A stretch of 5,543 nucleotides of DNA from Sphingomonadaceae bacterium (GTDB taxonomy: Bacteria > Pseudomonadota > Alphaproteobacteria > Sphingomonadales > Sphingomonadaceae): the NCBI GenBank assembly GCA_016742125.1, contig JACVCM010000136.1:1-5543 (forward strand). The letters run 5' to 3'. The position numbers and the translations under genes are program-made. Positions 1 through 5,543 of this stretch are shown in pieces (positions within the stretch are counted from its first letter, which is position 1; the number at the start of each line of letters is the position of its first letter). Below the pieces are notes generated by a model. The model saw only the letters and a list, made by a program, of their open reading frames with translations. It was not told the origin of the DNA and did not search any database.

Positions 1-1
1 C

Positions 2-1030
2 GCTATTGCAGCCGACAAGGACGCCCGCGTTGCCGGCAGCCTGCTGACGATACGCGAGGGCGAGACATTGCGCGACACGCTCCAACAAATGCTCCCCGAC
101 CATGCGGGCGGTTCGTTCGAAACGGTCACGCTGGCGTCGAGGAGCGTGGCACGGTTCATTGCCGATCCCAACAGCTATGTACCCGACCTGGGCGGCCGGG
201 GCTTCTGGCTGCAGCAGAATGTCTGGAGCGGGTCCAAGGATCGAGGCAGCAGCGCTGCCTATGATGTGTCTGGCTGGGGCTTTACAGGCGGCACCGAGAT
301 TGCGACCGGCGTTGGCAAGTTCGGGCTGTCACTAGGGTATATGTTCGGCAAGAACGGCAATGGCGAAAACAGCAATGACATGACCGCCAATCAACTCGAA
401 GGCAGCGTCTACTGGCGCGGCAATTGGGGCGGACTGCATGCATTTGCCAAGGCAGGCTATGGCTTTATCGGGTTCGATAGTACACGCAATTTCATCGGCA
501 GCGATCTGCAGGGCACGGTTCAGAAAACATCCGAGGGCGAATGGGACGGCAAGCTTGTTACCGCTTCGGGCGGACTTTCCTACGCCATTCCGGCAGGCCG
601 ATTGAGCATCCGTCCCTCGGTTTCACTCGACTATTATCGTCTGACAGAAGATGCCTATCAGGAGACCGGGGGCGGTGACGCGCTGGATCTGGCCGTAGGC
701 AGACGTCGCAGCGACGAACTGGCGTTAAACGGTGGTCTGGCGCTGGCCTATGACTTCGGAACGGTGGAGGATGGCATCGGTCGGCCGCGTTTTGAACTCG
801 AAGGCGGACGGCGCCAGATACTCAGCGGCGATCTCGGCGAGACTGTCGCCAAGTTCAAGAATGGCCAGACATTCAAGCTGACTCCCGAAGAACGGACCAG
901 CGGCTGGACCGGCGCCGCTCGCCTTGTCGGCGGCACCGAAGGCTTCCGGATCGGCGGTGAGGCCAACATTGAAGAGCGGCCCGATAATGTTGTCATCGGT
1001 GCTCGTGTTTTCCTGACTGCGGCATTCTAG
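2..1030 (+). CDS. Autotransporter, C-terminal part with complete beta-barrel domain (5' end outside window)
   Basis: The frame is open from the left edge to a TAG at 1028-1030, giving 342 visible residues. A TTG at 68 lies inside this open frame and is not a credible start, so the gene begins upstream of the window. Visible residues 1 to about 65 are the end of the passenger/linker, with a conserved-looking stretch (LQQMLPDHAGGSFETVT). From about residue 66 (near position 200) to the end is an autotransporter barrel (PF03797 type) of about 275 residues. It shows alternating aromatic and small residues, strands rich in Gly, Tyr and Trp, a DYYRL motif, a GGRRQ motif and the terminal Phe typical of outer-membrane barrel proteins recognised by the BAM complex. 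By family knowledge the barrel sits in the outer membrane and exports or anchors the passenger. The passenger, and hence the specific function, cannot be seen. The gene converges on the nitrate operon and shows no functional link to it. Confidence 0.88.
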   Translation, partial: AIAADKDARVAGSLLTIREGETLRDTLQQMLPDHAGGSFETVTLASRSVARFIADPNSYVPDLGGRGFWLQQNVWSGSKDRGSSAAYDVSGWGFTGGTEIATGVGKFGLSLGYMFGKNGNGENSNDMTANQLEGSVYWRGNWGGLHAFAKAGYGFIGFDSTRNFIGSDLQGTVQKTSEGEWDGKLVTASGGLSYAIPAGRLSIRPSVSLDYYRLTEDAYQETGGGDALDLAVGRRRSDELALNGGLALAYDFGTVEDGIGRPRFELEGGRRQILSGDLGETVAKFKNGQTFKLTPEERTSGWTGAARLVGGTEGFRIGGEANIEERPDNVVIGARVFLTAAF

Positions 1031-1033
1031 CTA

Positions 1034-1082
1034 GGTCGACGGTTCAGGACAGTCCCGCACTCAACGTCCTGGACCGTCGACC
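1034..1082. terminator. Long hairpin between convergent genes, probable terminator (first of two)
   Basis: The arms are GGTCGACGGTTCAGGAC (1034-1050) and GTCCTGGACCGTCGACC (1066-1082), which pair over 17 positions with one mismatch (a G:U wobble when read from the + strand). The 15-base loop is 1051-1065. The hairpin starts 4 bases after the stop codon of the autotransporter gene. There is no clear T-tract on either side, so this is not a textbook intrinsic terminator. The role is inferred from the position between two convergent 3' ends. It could instead protect mRNA 3' ends or be a small mobile palindrome. Confidence 0.6.
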
Positions 1083-1086
1083 GGAA

Positions 1087-1129
1087 GTGAAGGTCGCACC
1101 CATCCAGACAGGATACGTGCGACCTTCAC
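1087..1129. terminator. Second hairpin between convergent genes, probable terminator for the nasA side
   Basis: A perfect 13-base inverted repeat, GTGAAGGTCGCAC (1087-1099) and GTGCGACCTTCAC (1117-1129), encloses a 17-base loop. It lies 23 bases beyond the nasA stop codon and 4 bases from the neighbouring hairpin. It too lacks a T-tract. The arms differ in sequence from those of the first hairpin apart from a shared GGTCG core, so the pair does not look like a simple tandem duplication. Its placement suggests it ends transcripts of the nirBD-nasA operon, but that is inference. Confidence 0.6.
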
Positions 1130-1152
1130 AAGCGGTTGCATGACGGTCCCGA

Positions 1153-3876
1153 TCAGGCCGCATGTTCCAATTCTCTTTGCAGCAATCTGGCAATGGCGGG
1201 GCGGCAGGACCCGCAATTGGAGCCTGCGTTGAGCGCCGTGCCAACCGCCTCGACGCTGGTCAGCTCCTCGCTCGCGATGGTATGGATTAGCGTGTTGAGC
1301 CCGACATCAAAGCAGACACAGATGATCGGCCCGCGATCCACCTGCTGGGTGGCAGGTCGTCCGGCAAGCAACTCCATCGGAGAAGCGTCTTCACCGCCCA
1401 TTTGCGCGATCAACCAGTCGCGCGGCGGCAATTCGCCTTTGTGCGCAACAAACAATGCTCCGGCAAGCTTACCGTCAATAATGGAGGCAGCGCGCAATGT
1501 GCCGCGCGTCGGATCGGATACCTGGCTGAGCAGCCCTTCGGGAAGTAGTGCAGCCATTGTCTCTACCGGCTCGTCACCTGCCAGTTCGATCAACCAGCCG
1601 GATGCCGTGCGGATCTTGGTCCAATAGCTGCAATCGGGCCTGGGGGCTGCCCCCGTCGTTATCAGAAAACCACGCCATTCAGGTTGCCATGGGCGGATTG
1701 TGGCCGGCGTGTTTTTAAAGCCCGGCTGTCCGCTGAATGGATCGCGATCCTGCGTAGGTAAAAGCCCGGTACGTCCGCCGCTGCTCAACTGATCCGTCCA
1801 GTGCATCGGTACAAACAGGTCCATCCGGCGTTGCCCGCTATTGGCCAAAACCCGGTAAATGCTCTTTCCCCGCGCAGTTTTGACCTCAGCCAGTCCGCCA
1901 CTATCCAGACCGAAACGCGCGATCATATCGGGATGCACCTCAACCAGAGGCTCCCGGCGATGTTGCGATAATTTGGGCGAGAGGCCGGTGCGCGTCATGG
2001 TGTGCCATTGATCGCGATAGCGCCCGCTATTGAGGCGCAGGGCATAACAGGCATCATCCCCCTCACGCGGTGTATAACGTACCGGCACGAGCTTCATCCT
2101 GTCCTTTGGCAAGGCGTGGTCGCCGCCCCAGATAAAGGGATCCATCGCGTCATAGCCCGCATCGCTGATCCGTGCCTTATCAGCAATGTTCAACACGCGA
2201 AGGCCATCATTTTCGAAACCTGTCATTGCCGCATATTCACGGAAGACACTAGCATTGCTGGCATAATCGAAAGCGGCTTCCCATCCCATGCGCTTGGCGA
2301 CTTCACTCATGATCCACCAATCGGATTTGGCGTCTCCTGCGGCTTTCAGGAAGCCCCGCTGGCGAGAGATGACACGTTCGCTGTTGGTGACTGTCCCGTC
2401 CTTCTCGCCCCAACCAAGCGCGGGGAGTTTGACATGGGCAAACGCAGTGGTGTCGGTATCGGACATGCAGTCTGAGACAACCACAAAGGGACAGGCGGCT
2501 AATGCCGCGCGCACCGCATTGGCATCGGGCATGGAGACAGCGGGGTTGGTCGCCATGATCCAAATCGCCTTGACCTTGCCCTCTGCCACAGCGTTGAACA
2601 TCTCCACGGCCTTCAGGCCCGGTTTCCGGCAGATGGTTGGCGCGCTCCAAAAGCGCTGCGCCCAATCCAGTCCGACGGCGCTAAACCCCCGGTGGCAAGC
2701 GAGCATGTTGGCCAAGCCGCCGACCTCCCGCCCGCCCATGGCATTTGGCTGGCCCGTCATGCTGAATGGACCCATGCCGGGCTTGCCAATGCGGCCCGTG
2801 GCAAGATGCAAGTTGATAATCGCATTGCCCTTGTCGGTGCCAGCGACCGACTGGTTCACGCCCATGCTGAAGACTGTCACGGTTTTGGGGTAGGCGGCGA
2901 GGAGATTGATGAAACTTTCCCTAGCATCCTGAGTCAAACCGTCACCTAGAACTTGGCTAAGAGTCCGTTTTTCCTCCGCTTCCGGCGGTTGCGCGACTGA
3001 TACTGACGCAAGTTCAGCATGACGATGTTCAGAGACGGTGCTCCAAAACCCCTCCGGCACGTCCACCCGTTCCGCTAGAAAAGCTTCATCCACCAGCCCG
3101 CGCTCTTTCAGTGCCAGCAAGGCTTCATTGAACAACGCTACATCGCCGTCCGGCGCAATCTGGAGATGCAAATCTGCCTGCTCGGCCGTTTCGGTCTTGC
3201 GTGGGTCGACGACGACGATCTTAGTGCCCCTTGCCTTGCGCGCGGCCTCCAGCCGTTGCCAAATGACGGGATGGCACCATGCAGTGTTGGAGCCGACCAA
3301 GATCACCAGATCGGCTTCCTCCAGATCGGCGTACGTGCACGGAACGAGGTCTTCACCAAAGCTGCGGTTATACGCTGCTACGGCGCTTGCCATGCAGAGT
3401 CGGCTATTGGTGTCGATATTCGCCGAGCCGATAAAGCCCTTCATCAGCTTGTTGGCGACATAATAATCTTCGGTGAGAAGCTGACCGGATACGTAAAAGG
3501 CAACGCTGTCGGGCCCATGCTCTGCGATGATCGCCGCGAAACGATCTGCGACAGTCTGCAACGCCGTGTCCCAATCGACGCGCTGGCCATAGACTTCAGG
3601 CTGCAACAGGCGCCCTTCCAGCCCGATCGTCTCACCCAGATGTGTACCCTTGGAGCAAAGCCGACCAAAATTGGCAGGGTGGTCCGGATCGCCCATTATG
3701 TCTGCACGGCGTTCGCCGACGGGCGTTGCAACGATGCCGCAGCCGACACCGCAATAGGCGCAAGTCGTCTTTATCCCGGTCGCCTTCACGGGAGGGGCCG
3801 GGGGTGGGGCCTCTCCCTCGGGTACGGCCTTACCGCCCCACCCCAGCCCCTCCCCTAACGGGGAGGGGCCAGTCAT
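1153..3876 (-). CDS. nasA: Assimilatory nitrate reductase catalytic subunit (molybdopterin oxidoreductase) with C-terminal BFD-like [2Fe-2S] domain
   Basis: This 907-residue cytoplasmic enzyme should reduce nitrate to nitrite for nitrogen assimilation. The N-terminal [4Fe-4S] ligands are C39, C42, C46 and C74 (CAYCGVGC, then RLCSKG). The molybdenum ligand is C161 in TNSRLCMASA. The GVNQS / GTDKGNAIINLHLATGRIGKPG / GQPNAMGGREVGG block (residues 339-387) is typical of Nas/Nap-type bis-MGD reductases, and the dinucleotide-binding domain spans about 611-730. The tail has four [2Fe-2S] cysteines, C853, C855, C888 and C891, as in the BFD-like domains of NasA and NirB. No Tat or Sec signal is present, which argues against periplasmic NapA. 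The ATG is chosen because it overlaps the nirD stop (ATGA) and has AAGGA 8 bases upstream. Residues 3 to about 30 are translated repeat DNA, and residues 285-313 are a second translated repeat; both are odd for the family. A GTG at 3789 is a weaker alternative start. It is the last gene of the operon. Confidence 0.95.
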   Translation of the reverse strand: MTGPSPLGEGLGWGGKAVPEGEAPPPAPPVKATGIKTTCAYCGVGCGIVATPVGERRADIMGDPDHPANFGRLCSKGTHLGETIGLEGRLLQPEVYGQRVDWDTALQTVADRFAAIIAEHGPDSVAFYVSGQLLTEDYYVANKLMKGFIGSANIDTNSRLCMASAVAAYNRSFGEDLVPCTYADLEEADLVILVGSNTAWCHPVIWQRLEAARKARGTKIVVVDPRKTETAEQADLHLQIAPDGDVALFNEALLALKERGLVDEAFLAERVDVPEGFWSTVSEHRHAELASVSVAQPPEAEEKRTLSQVLGDGLTQDARESFINLLAAYPKTVTVFSMGVNQSVAGTDKGNAIINLHLATGRIGKPGMGPFSMTGQPNAMGGREVGGLANMLACHRGFSAVGLDWAQRFWSAPTICRKPGLKAVEMFNAVAEGKVKAIWIMATNPAVSMPDANAVRAALAACPFVVVSDCMSDTDTTAFAHVKLPALGWGEKDGTVTNSERVISRQRGFLKAAGDAKSDWWIMSEVAKRMGWEAAFDYASNASVFREYAAMTGFENDGLRVLNIADKARISDAGYDAMDPFIWGGDHALPKDRMKLVPVRYTPREGDDACYALRLNSGRYRDQWHTMTRTGLSPKLSQHRREPLVEVHPDMIARFGLDSGGLAEVKTARGKSIYRVLANSGQRRMDLFVPMHWTDQLSSGGRTGLLPTQDRDPFSGQPGFKNTPATIRPWQPEWRGFLITTGAAPRPDCSYWTKIRTASGWLIELAGDEPVETMAALLPEGLLSQVSDPTRGTLRAASIIDGKLAGALFVAHKGELPPRDWLIAQMGGEDASPMELLAGRPATQQVDRGPIICVCFDVGLNTLIHTIASEELTSVEAVGTALNAGSNCGSCRPAIARLLQRELEHAA
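2940..3024 (-). repeat. Degenerate palindromic repeat inserted in frame within nasA (HAELVSAS-type element)
   Basis: Read on the nasA strand, the left arm (3024 to 3009) is CGTCATGCTGAACTTG and the right arm ends (2956 to 2940) as CCAAGTTCTAGGTGACG. The outer five bases and the GAACTTG core pair, while the middle has diverged. I recognise this as the widespread intergenic palindrome whose translation reads roughly HAELVSAS...LKQVQGD. Here the translation is RHAELASVS...RTLSQVLGDG, residues 285-313 of NasA. The element sits between the conserved stretches DVPEGFW and TVTVFSMGVNQS and leaves the frame open. The divergence of the arms suggests an old insertion. The family identification comes from memory of such sequences, not from a search. 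Confidence 0.7.
3784..3869 (-). repeat. C/G-tract palindromic repeat element in the 5' end of nasA
   Basis: The element has dyad symmetry. G-tracts at 3790-3809 (GGG-A-GGGG-CC-GGGGG-T-GGGG) face the complementary C-tracts at 3836-3855, with an AT-richer centre between them. At the nasA-proximal end it also forms a perfect 10-bp hairpin: GCCCCTCCCC (3846-3855), loop TAAC (3856-3859), GGGGAGGGGC (3860-3869). It begins 7 bases after the nasA ATG and is translated as PSPLGEGLGWGGKAVPEGE and a proline-rich tail, replacing what should be a short N-terminus before the CAYCGVGC cluster. Its far end, CCCTCCCGTGAAGG on the coding strand, matches the end of the element in nirD, so the two are relatives. 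Such elements normally lie between genes. Confidence 0.8.
3836..3855 (-). other. Four-tract G-quadruplex motif in the nasA mRNA near the start codon
   Basis: On the coding strand the order is GGGG, A, GGGG, CT, GGGG, T, GGGG, that is, four G4 tracts with loops of 1, 2 and 1 bases. This is the pattern expected to give a very stable intramolecular quadruplex in RNA or single-stranded DNA. It starts 21 bases after the first base of the nasA start codon. Its first two tracts are also the 3' arm of the 10-bp hairpin described for this element, so hairpin and quadruplex cannot form together. Actual folding is inferred from the motif only. Confidence 0.6.
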
Positions 3877-4373
3877 TGAGCCATTCCTTGCAGAGCTCCC
3901 GCGCGGTCGATCAAGATGCGGCCACCATCGATCTTGACCGGAATAGTCGGCACACAGCCCTTGTCGTCGCCCAAGGCCTCACCTGTCTTCAGGTTGATCC
4001 GCCAATTATGCAGGGGGCATGTGACAGTCGTGTCATGAACGATCCCTTGGCTCAGCGGACCTTGCTTGTGCGGGCATTTGTTGATCAGCGCATAGACCGA
4101 ACCGTTGGCGGTGCGAAAAATAGCAATCTCCTCGCCGCCCTGCACAGGCAAAGTGCGTGCGCCCAGTGCGGGCAGTTGGTCCACAGGGCCGATATCGAGC
4201 CATTCTGCTGCTATAAGCCCCTCCCCTTCACGGGAGGGGTTGGGGCGGGGTGGTGAGACAGTGCTCGACGGCGAGACCCCATCCGGCGCGGCTTTTGGCT
4301 CTGTCCGGGGGACAGAGCTGCTACGCCCCCCTCCCCCGGAGGGGAGGGGAGAATATGTCGCGCTGCCACTCAT
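3873..4373 (-). CDS. nirD: Nitrite reductase (NADH) small subunit, Rieske [2Fe-2S] type, with repeat-derived N-terminal extension
   Basis: The recognisable NirD body runs from about residue 55 (AAEWLDIG) to 166, close to the usual 105-120 residues. It contains a full Rieske motif: C100-P-H102 and C119-P-L-H122, followed by NWRINLKTGEA. The cluster is therefore probably bound, unlike NirD proteins that keep the fold without the ligands. NirD is the small partner of NirB in cytoplasmic NADH-dependent reduction of nitrite to ammonium. The ATG overlaps the nirB stop as ATGA, and the nirD stop overlaps the nasA ATG in the same way. Residues from about 8 to 52 (PLPSGGGGRSSS ... NPSREGEG) are translated repeat DNA. 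No ATG, GTG or TTG lies between the repeat and EWLDIG; the first GTG further on would remove core residues. The long form is therefore probably what is made. The Shine-Dalgarno region is weak, consistent with coupling to nirB. Confidence 0.93.
   Translation of the reverse strand: MSGSATYSPLPSGGGGRSSSVPRTEPKAAPDGVSPSSTVSPPRPNPSREGEGLIAAEWLDIGPVDQLPALGARTLPVQGGEEIAIFRTANGSVYALINKCPHKQGPLSQGIVHDTTVTCPLHNWRINLKTGEALGDDKGCVPTIPVKIDGGRILIDRAGALQGMAQ
3885..3889 (-). promoter_or_regulatory. Ribosome binding site for nasA
   Basis: AAGGA on the - strand lies within the end of nirD, 8 bases before the nasA ATG at 3876. It supports this start over the internal GTG at 3789, which is preceded only by a C-rich stretch of the repeat element with no purine-rich site. 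Confidence 0.65.
4217..4350 (-). repeat. C/G-tract palindromic repeat element in the 5' end of nirD
   Basis: Two CCCCTCC / GGAGGGG hairpins bound the element. One is at about 4329-4350. The other pairs CCCCTCCC (4218-4225) with GGGAGGGG (4232-4239) around a CTTCAC loop. Next to the second, GGGG-C-GGGG (4242-4250) adds to a four-tract G-run on the + strand (4232-4250), which is the template strand for nirD. Between the ends lie a 9-bp perfect hairpin (4298-4318) and a spacer. The element starts about 23 bases into nirD and is translated without a stop. The end CCCTCCCGTGAAGG on the coding strand is shared with the nasA element. The exact insertion borders are uncertain by several bases. Confidence 0.78.
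4298..4318 (-). repeat. Small perfect hairpin inside the nirD repeat element
   Basis: GCTCTGTCC (4298-4306) and GGACAGAGC (4310-4318) pair perfectly around a GGG loop. It lies between the two C/G-tract hairpins and is translated as part of the nirD extension (SSSVPRTEP). It may be a separate small repeat nested in, or fused to, the larger element, since the related nasA element lacks it. Confidence 0.6.
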
Positions 4374-5543
4374 GTTACACCGCCCACCACTGCAAAGGGC
4401 CGAATTTCGGCGATATGCTGATGGAGGTGTGCCTCGGCACCTGCGGCGCGCTCGGCCCAGGGGTCTTTTTGCCCAAATTTCTGCGCAAAGTGGAACCGCT
4501 CCTTTAACGCCTCACGTCCGGCATCATCCTCGACGATGCGCAGCTTTATATAGTCCAGCCCTACGCGCTCCACCCAAGGCGCAGTTCGGTCGAGATAGCG
4601 GGCTTCCTCGCGGTAAAGCTGGATGAAGGCGGCGCAATAATCGAGCGCTTCCTGCTCGGTCGCGACCTTGCAGAGCAGGTCCGTGCCACGAAGGTGGATG
4701 CCACCATTGCCGCCAATGTGCAGCTCATATCCGCTCTCGACACAGATCACGCCGAAATCCTTGATCGTGGCTTCGGCGCAGTTGCGCGGGCAGCCGGAGA
4801 CGGCGATCTTGAACTTGTGCGGCATCCAGCTGCCCCAGGTCATCTGCTCGGTCTTGATACCCAGGCCGGTTGAGTCCTGCGTGCCAAAGCGGCACCATTC
4901 GGATCCGACACAGGTTTTGACGGTGCGCAGCGCCTTGCCATAGGCATGGCCGCTGACCATCCCAGCGGCGTTCAGGTCGGCCCAGATTGCGGGCAAATCC
5001 TCTTTCTTGATGCCGAATATATCGAGCCGCTGACCGCCCGTTACCTTCACCATCCGGGCGCCATATTTGTCGCAGGCATCGGCAATCGCGCGCAGTTCGT
5101 TGGGCGTGGTCACTCCGCCCCACATGCGCGGTACGACCGAGTAGGTGCCATCCTTCTGGATATTGGCGTGCATCCTTTCATTGGTGAAGCGGCTCTGCAT
5201 GTCATCGACATGCGTTTCAGGCCAGGCACAGAGCAGATAGTAGTTGAGGGCCGGGCGACATGAGGCGCAGCCGTCTGGCGTGGACCAGCTCATCGCCTGC
5301 ATGACTTCGGGGATTTCCTTCAAGCCGCGCTCAACGATTGCCCTGCGCACATCCTCATGTGTGAAGCTCGTGCATTTGCACATCGGCTTGAGCACCCGGG
5401 CCTCATCGTGACCCGCCAGTTTCAGCAGATTTTCAACAAGGCCTGTGCAGGAGCCGCAACTGGCCGAAGCCTTACATCCGGAACGCACCGCATCAAGACT
5501 TCCCGCGCCACTTGCGATACAGGCCATGACCTGTCCCTTGGAA
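4370..5543 (-). CDS. nirB: NADH-dependent nitrite reductase large subunit, C-terminal part (5' end outside window)
   Basis: The frame is open to the right edge (SKGQVMACIASG...), so the gene starts outside the window and the N-terminal FAD/NADH domains are missing from view. Numbering from the Met at 5527, the end of a first BFD-like [2Fe-2S] domain has C24 and C27 (CGSC); its two earlier cysteines should lie upstream. A second BFD-like domain has C50, C52, C87 and C90 (CKC ... CASC). The ferredoxin-like half-domain (HANIQKDGTYSVVPRMWGG, from 119) is followed by the siroheme/[4Fe-4S] site: C206-x5-C212 (CVGSEWC) and C246-x3-C250 (CPRNC). NirB carries out the six-electron reduction of nitrite to ammonium in the cytoplasm using NADH. 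The TGA stop overlaps the nirD ATG. The Met at 5527 is inside the first BFD domain and is not the real start. Confidence 0.95.
   Translation of the reverse strand, partial: SKGQVMACIASGAGSLDAVRSGCKASASCGSCTGLVENLLKLAGHDEARVLKPMCKCTSFTHEDVRRAIVERGLKEIPEVMQAMSWSTPDGCASCRPALNYYLLCAWPETHVDDMQSRFTNERMHANIQKDGTYSVVPRMWGGVTTPNELRAIADACDKYGARMVKVTGGQRLDIFGIKKEDLPAIWADLNAAGMVSGHAYGKALRTVKTCVGSEWCRFGTQDSTGLGIKTEQMTWGSWMPHKFKIAVSGCPRNCAEATIKDFGVICVESGYELHIGGNGGIHLRGTDLLCKVATEQEALDYCAAFIQLYREEARYLDRTAPWVERVGLDYIKLRIVEDDAGREALKERFHFAQKFGQKDPWAERAAGAEAHLHQHIAEIRPFAVVGGVT

Noticed and set aside
68..1030. Autotransporter gene starting at TTG 68
   Set aside because: The same frame is open through the left edge with plausible coding sequence, and an isolated barrel without passenger or signal peptide would not be exported. 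This is a window cut.
2940..3024. CRISPR repeat or phage attachment site
   Set aside because: It is a single copy with no spacers, no integrase nearby and no tRNA. The arms match a dispersed palindromic repeat instead.
1153..3789. Shorter nasA starting from GTG at 3789, just before KATGIKTTC
   Set aside because: It would neatly remove the repeat-derived N-terminus, but only C-rich repeat sequence precedes it, with no ribosome binding site. The ATG at 3876 has AAGGA at 8 bases and an ATGA overlap with nirD. It remains possible as a minor start.
3166..3858. Long open frame on the + strand opposite nasA
   Set aside because: It lies antisense to the conserved [4Fe-4S] and molybdenum-binding part of NasA. 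Its translation shows no recognisable domain, and open antisense frames are common in GC-rich genes.
3784..4350. The C/G-tract elements as intergenic rho-independent terminators between separate genes
   Set aside because: They lie downstream of the ATGA start-stop overlaps, inside open frames, and have no T-tracts, so they are better described as repeats within coding sequence.
4370..5527. nirB as a complete 385-residue protein from the ATG at 5527
   Set aside because: The frame stays open to the window edge with typical NirB residues (SKGQV) before the Met, and the Met falls inside a BFD-like domain. The gene is cut by the window, not truncated.

Overview
This window looks like a piece of an alphaproteobacterial chromosome, most likely from the Sphingomonadales (Sphingopyxis, Sphingorhabdus, Novosphingobium or an erythrobacterial relative). 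Three things point there: the type of autotransporter beta-barrel at the left edge, the nirB-nirD-nasA gene order with a NasA that ends in a BFD-like [2Fe-2S] domain, and two kinds of GC-rich palindromic repeat common in these genomes. The assignment rests on recognition by eye, not on a database search.

Layout. From the left edge to 1030 (+ strand) lies the 3' part of a gene for an autotransporter, comprising the end of its passenger/linker and a complete C-terminal beta-barrel. Positions 1031-1152 are a short gap between convergent genes that holds two tandem hairpins, probably terminators serving both strands. From 5543 down to 1153 (- strand) runs one operon for assimilatory nitrate reduction. 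It contains nirB (5' end outside the window), nirD and nasA, in that order of transcription. NasA reduces nitrate to nitrite at a molybdenum bis-MGD centre, and NirB with NirD reduces nitrite to ammonium at siroheme with NADH. Both gene junctions are 4-base ATGA overlaps, so translation of the three genes is probably coupled. No promoter for the operon is visible; it should lie upstream of nirB, beyond the right edge.

The unusual part is that this operon carries repeat DNA inside its reading frames. A C/G-tract palindromic element sits just after the start codon of nirD and a related one just after the start codon of nasA. Each is read through in frame and gives the protein a low-complexity N-terminal extension. 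A third element, of a different family (arms resembling CGTCATGCTGAACTTG), is embedded in frame in the catalytic part of nasA. The nasA 5' element can also be drawn either as a perfect 10-bp hairpin or as a G-quadruplex within about 40 bases of the start codon, and these two structures exclude each other.
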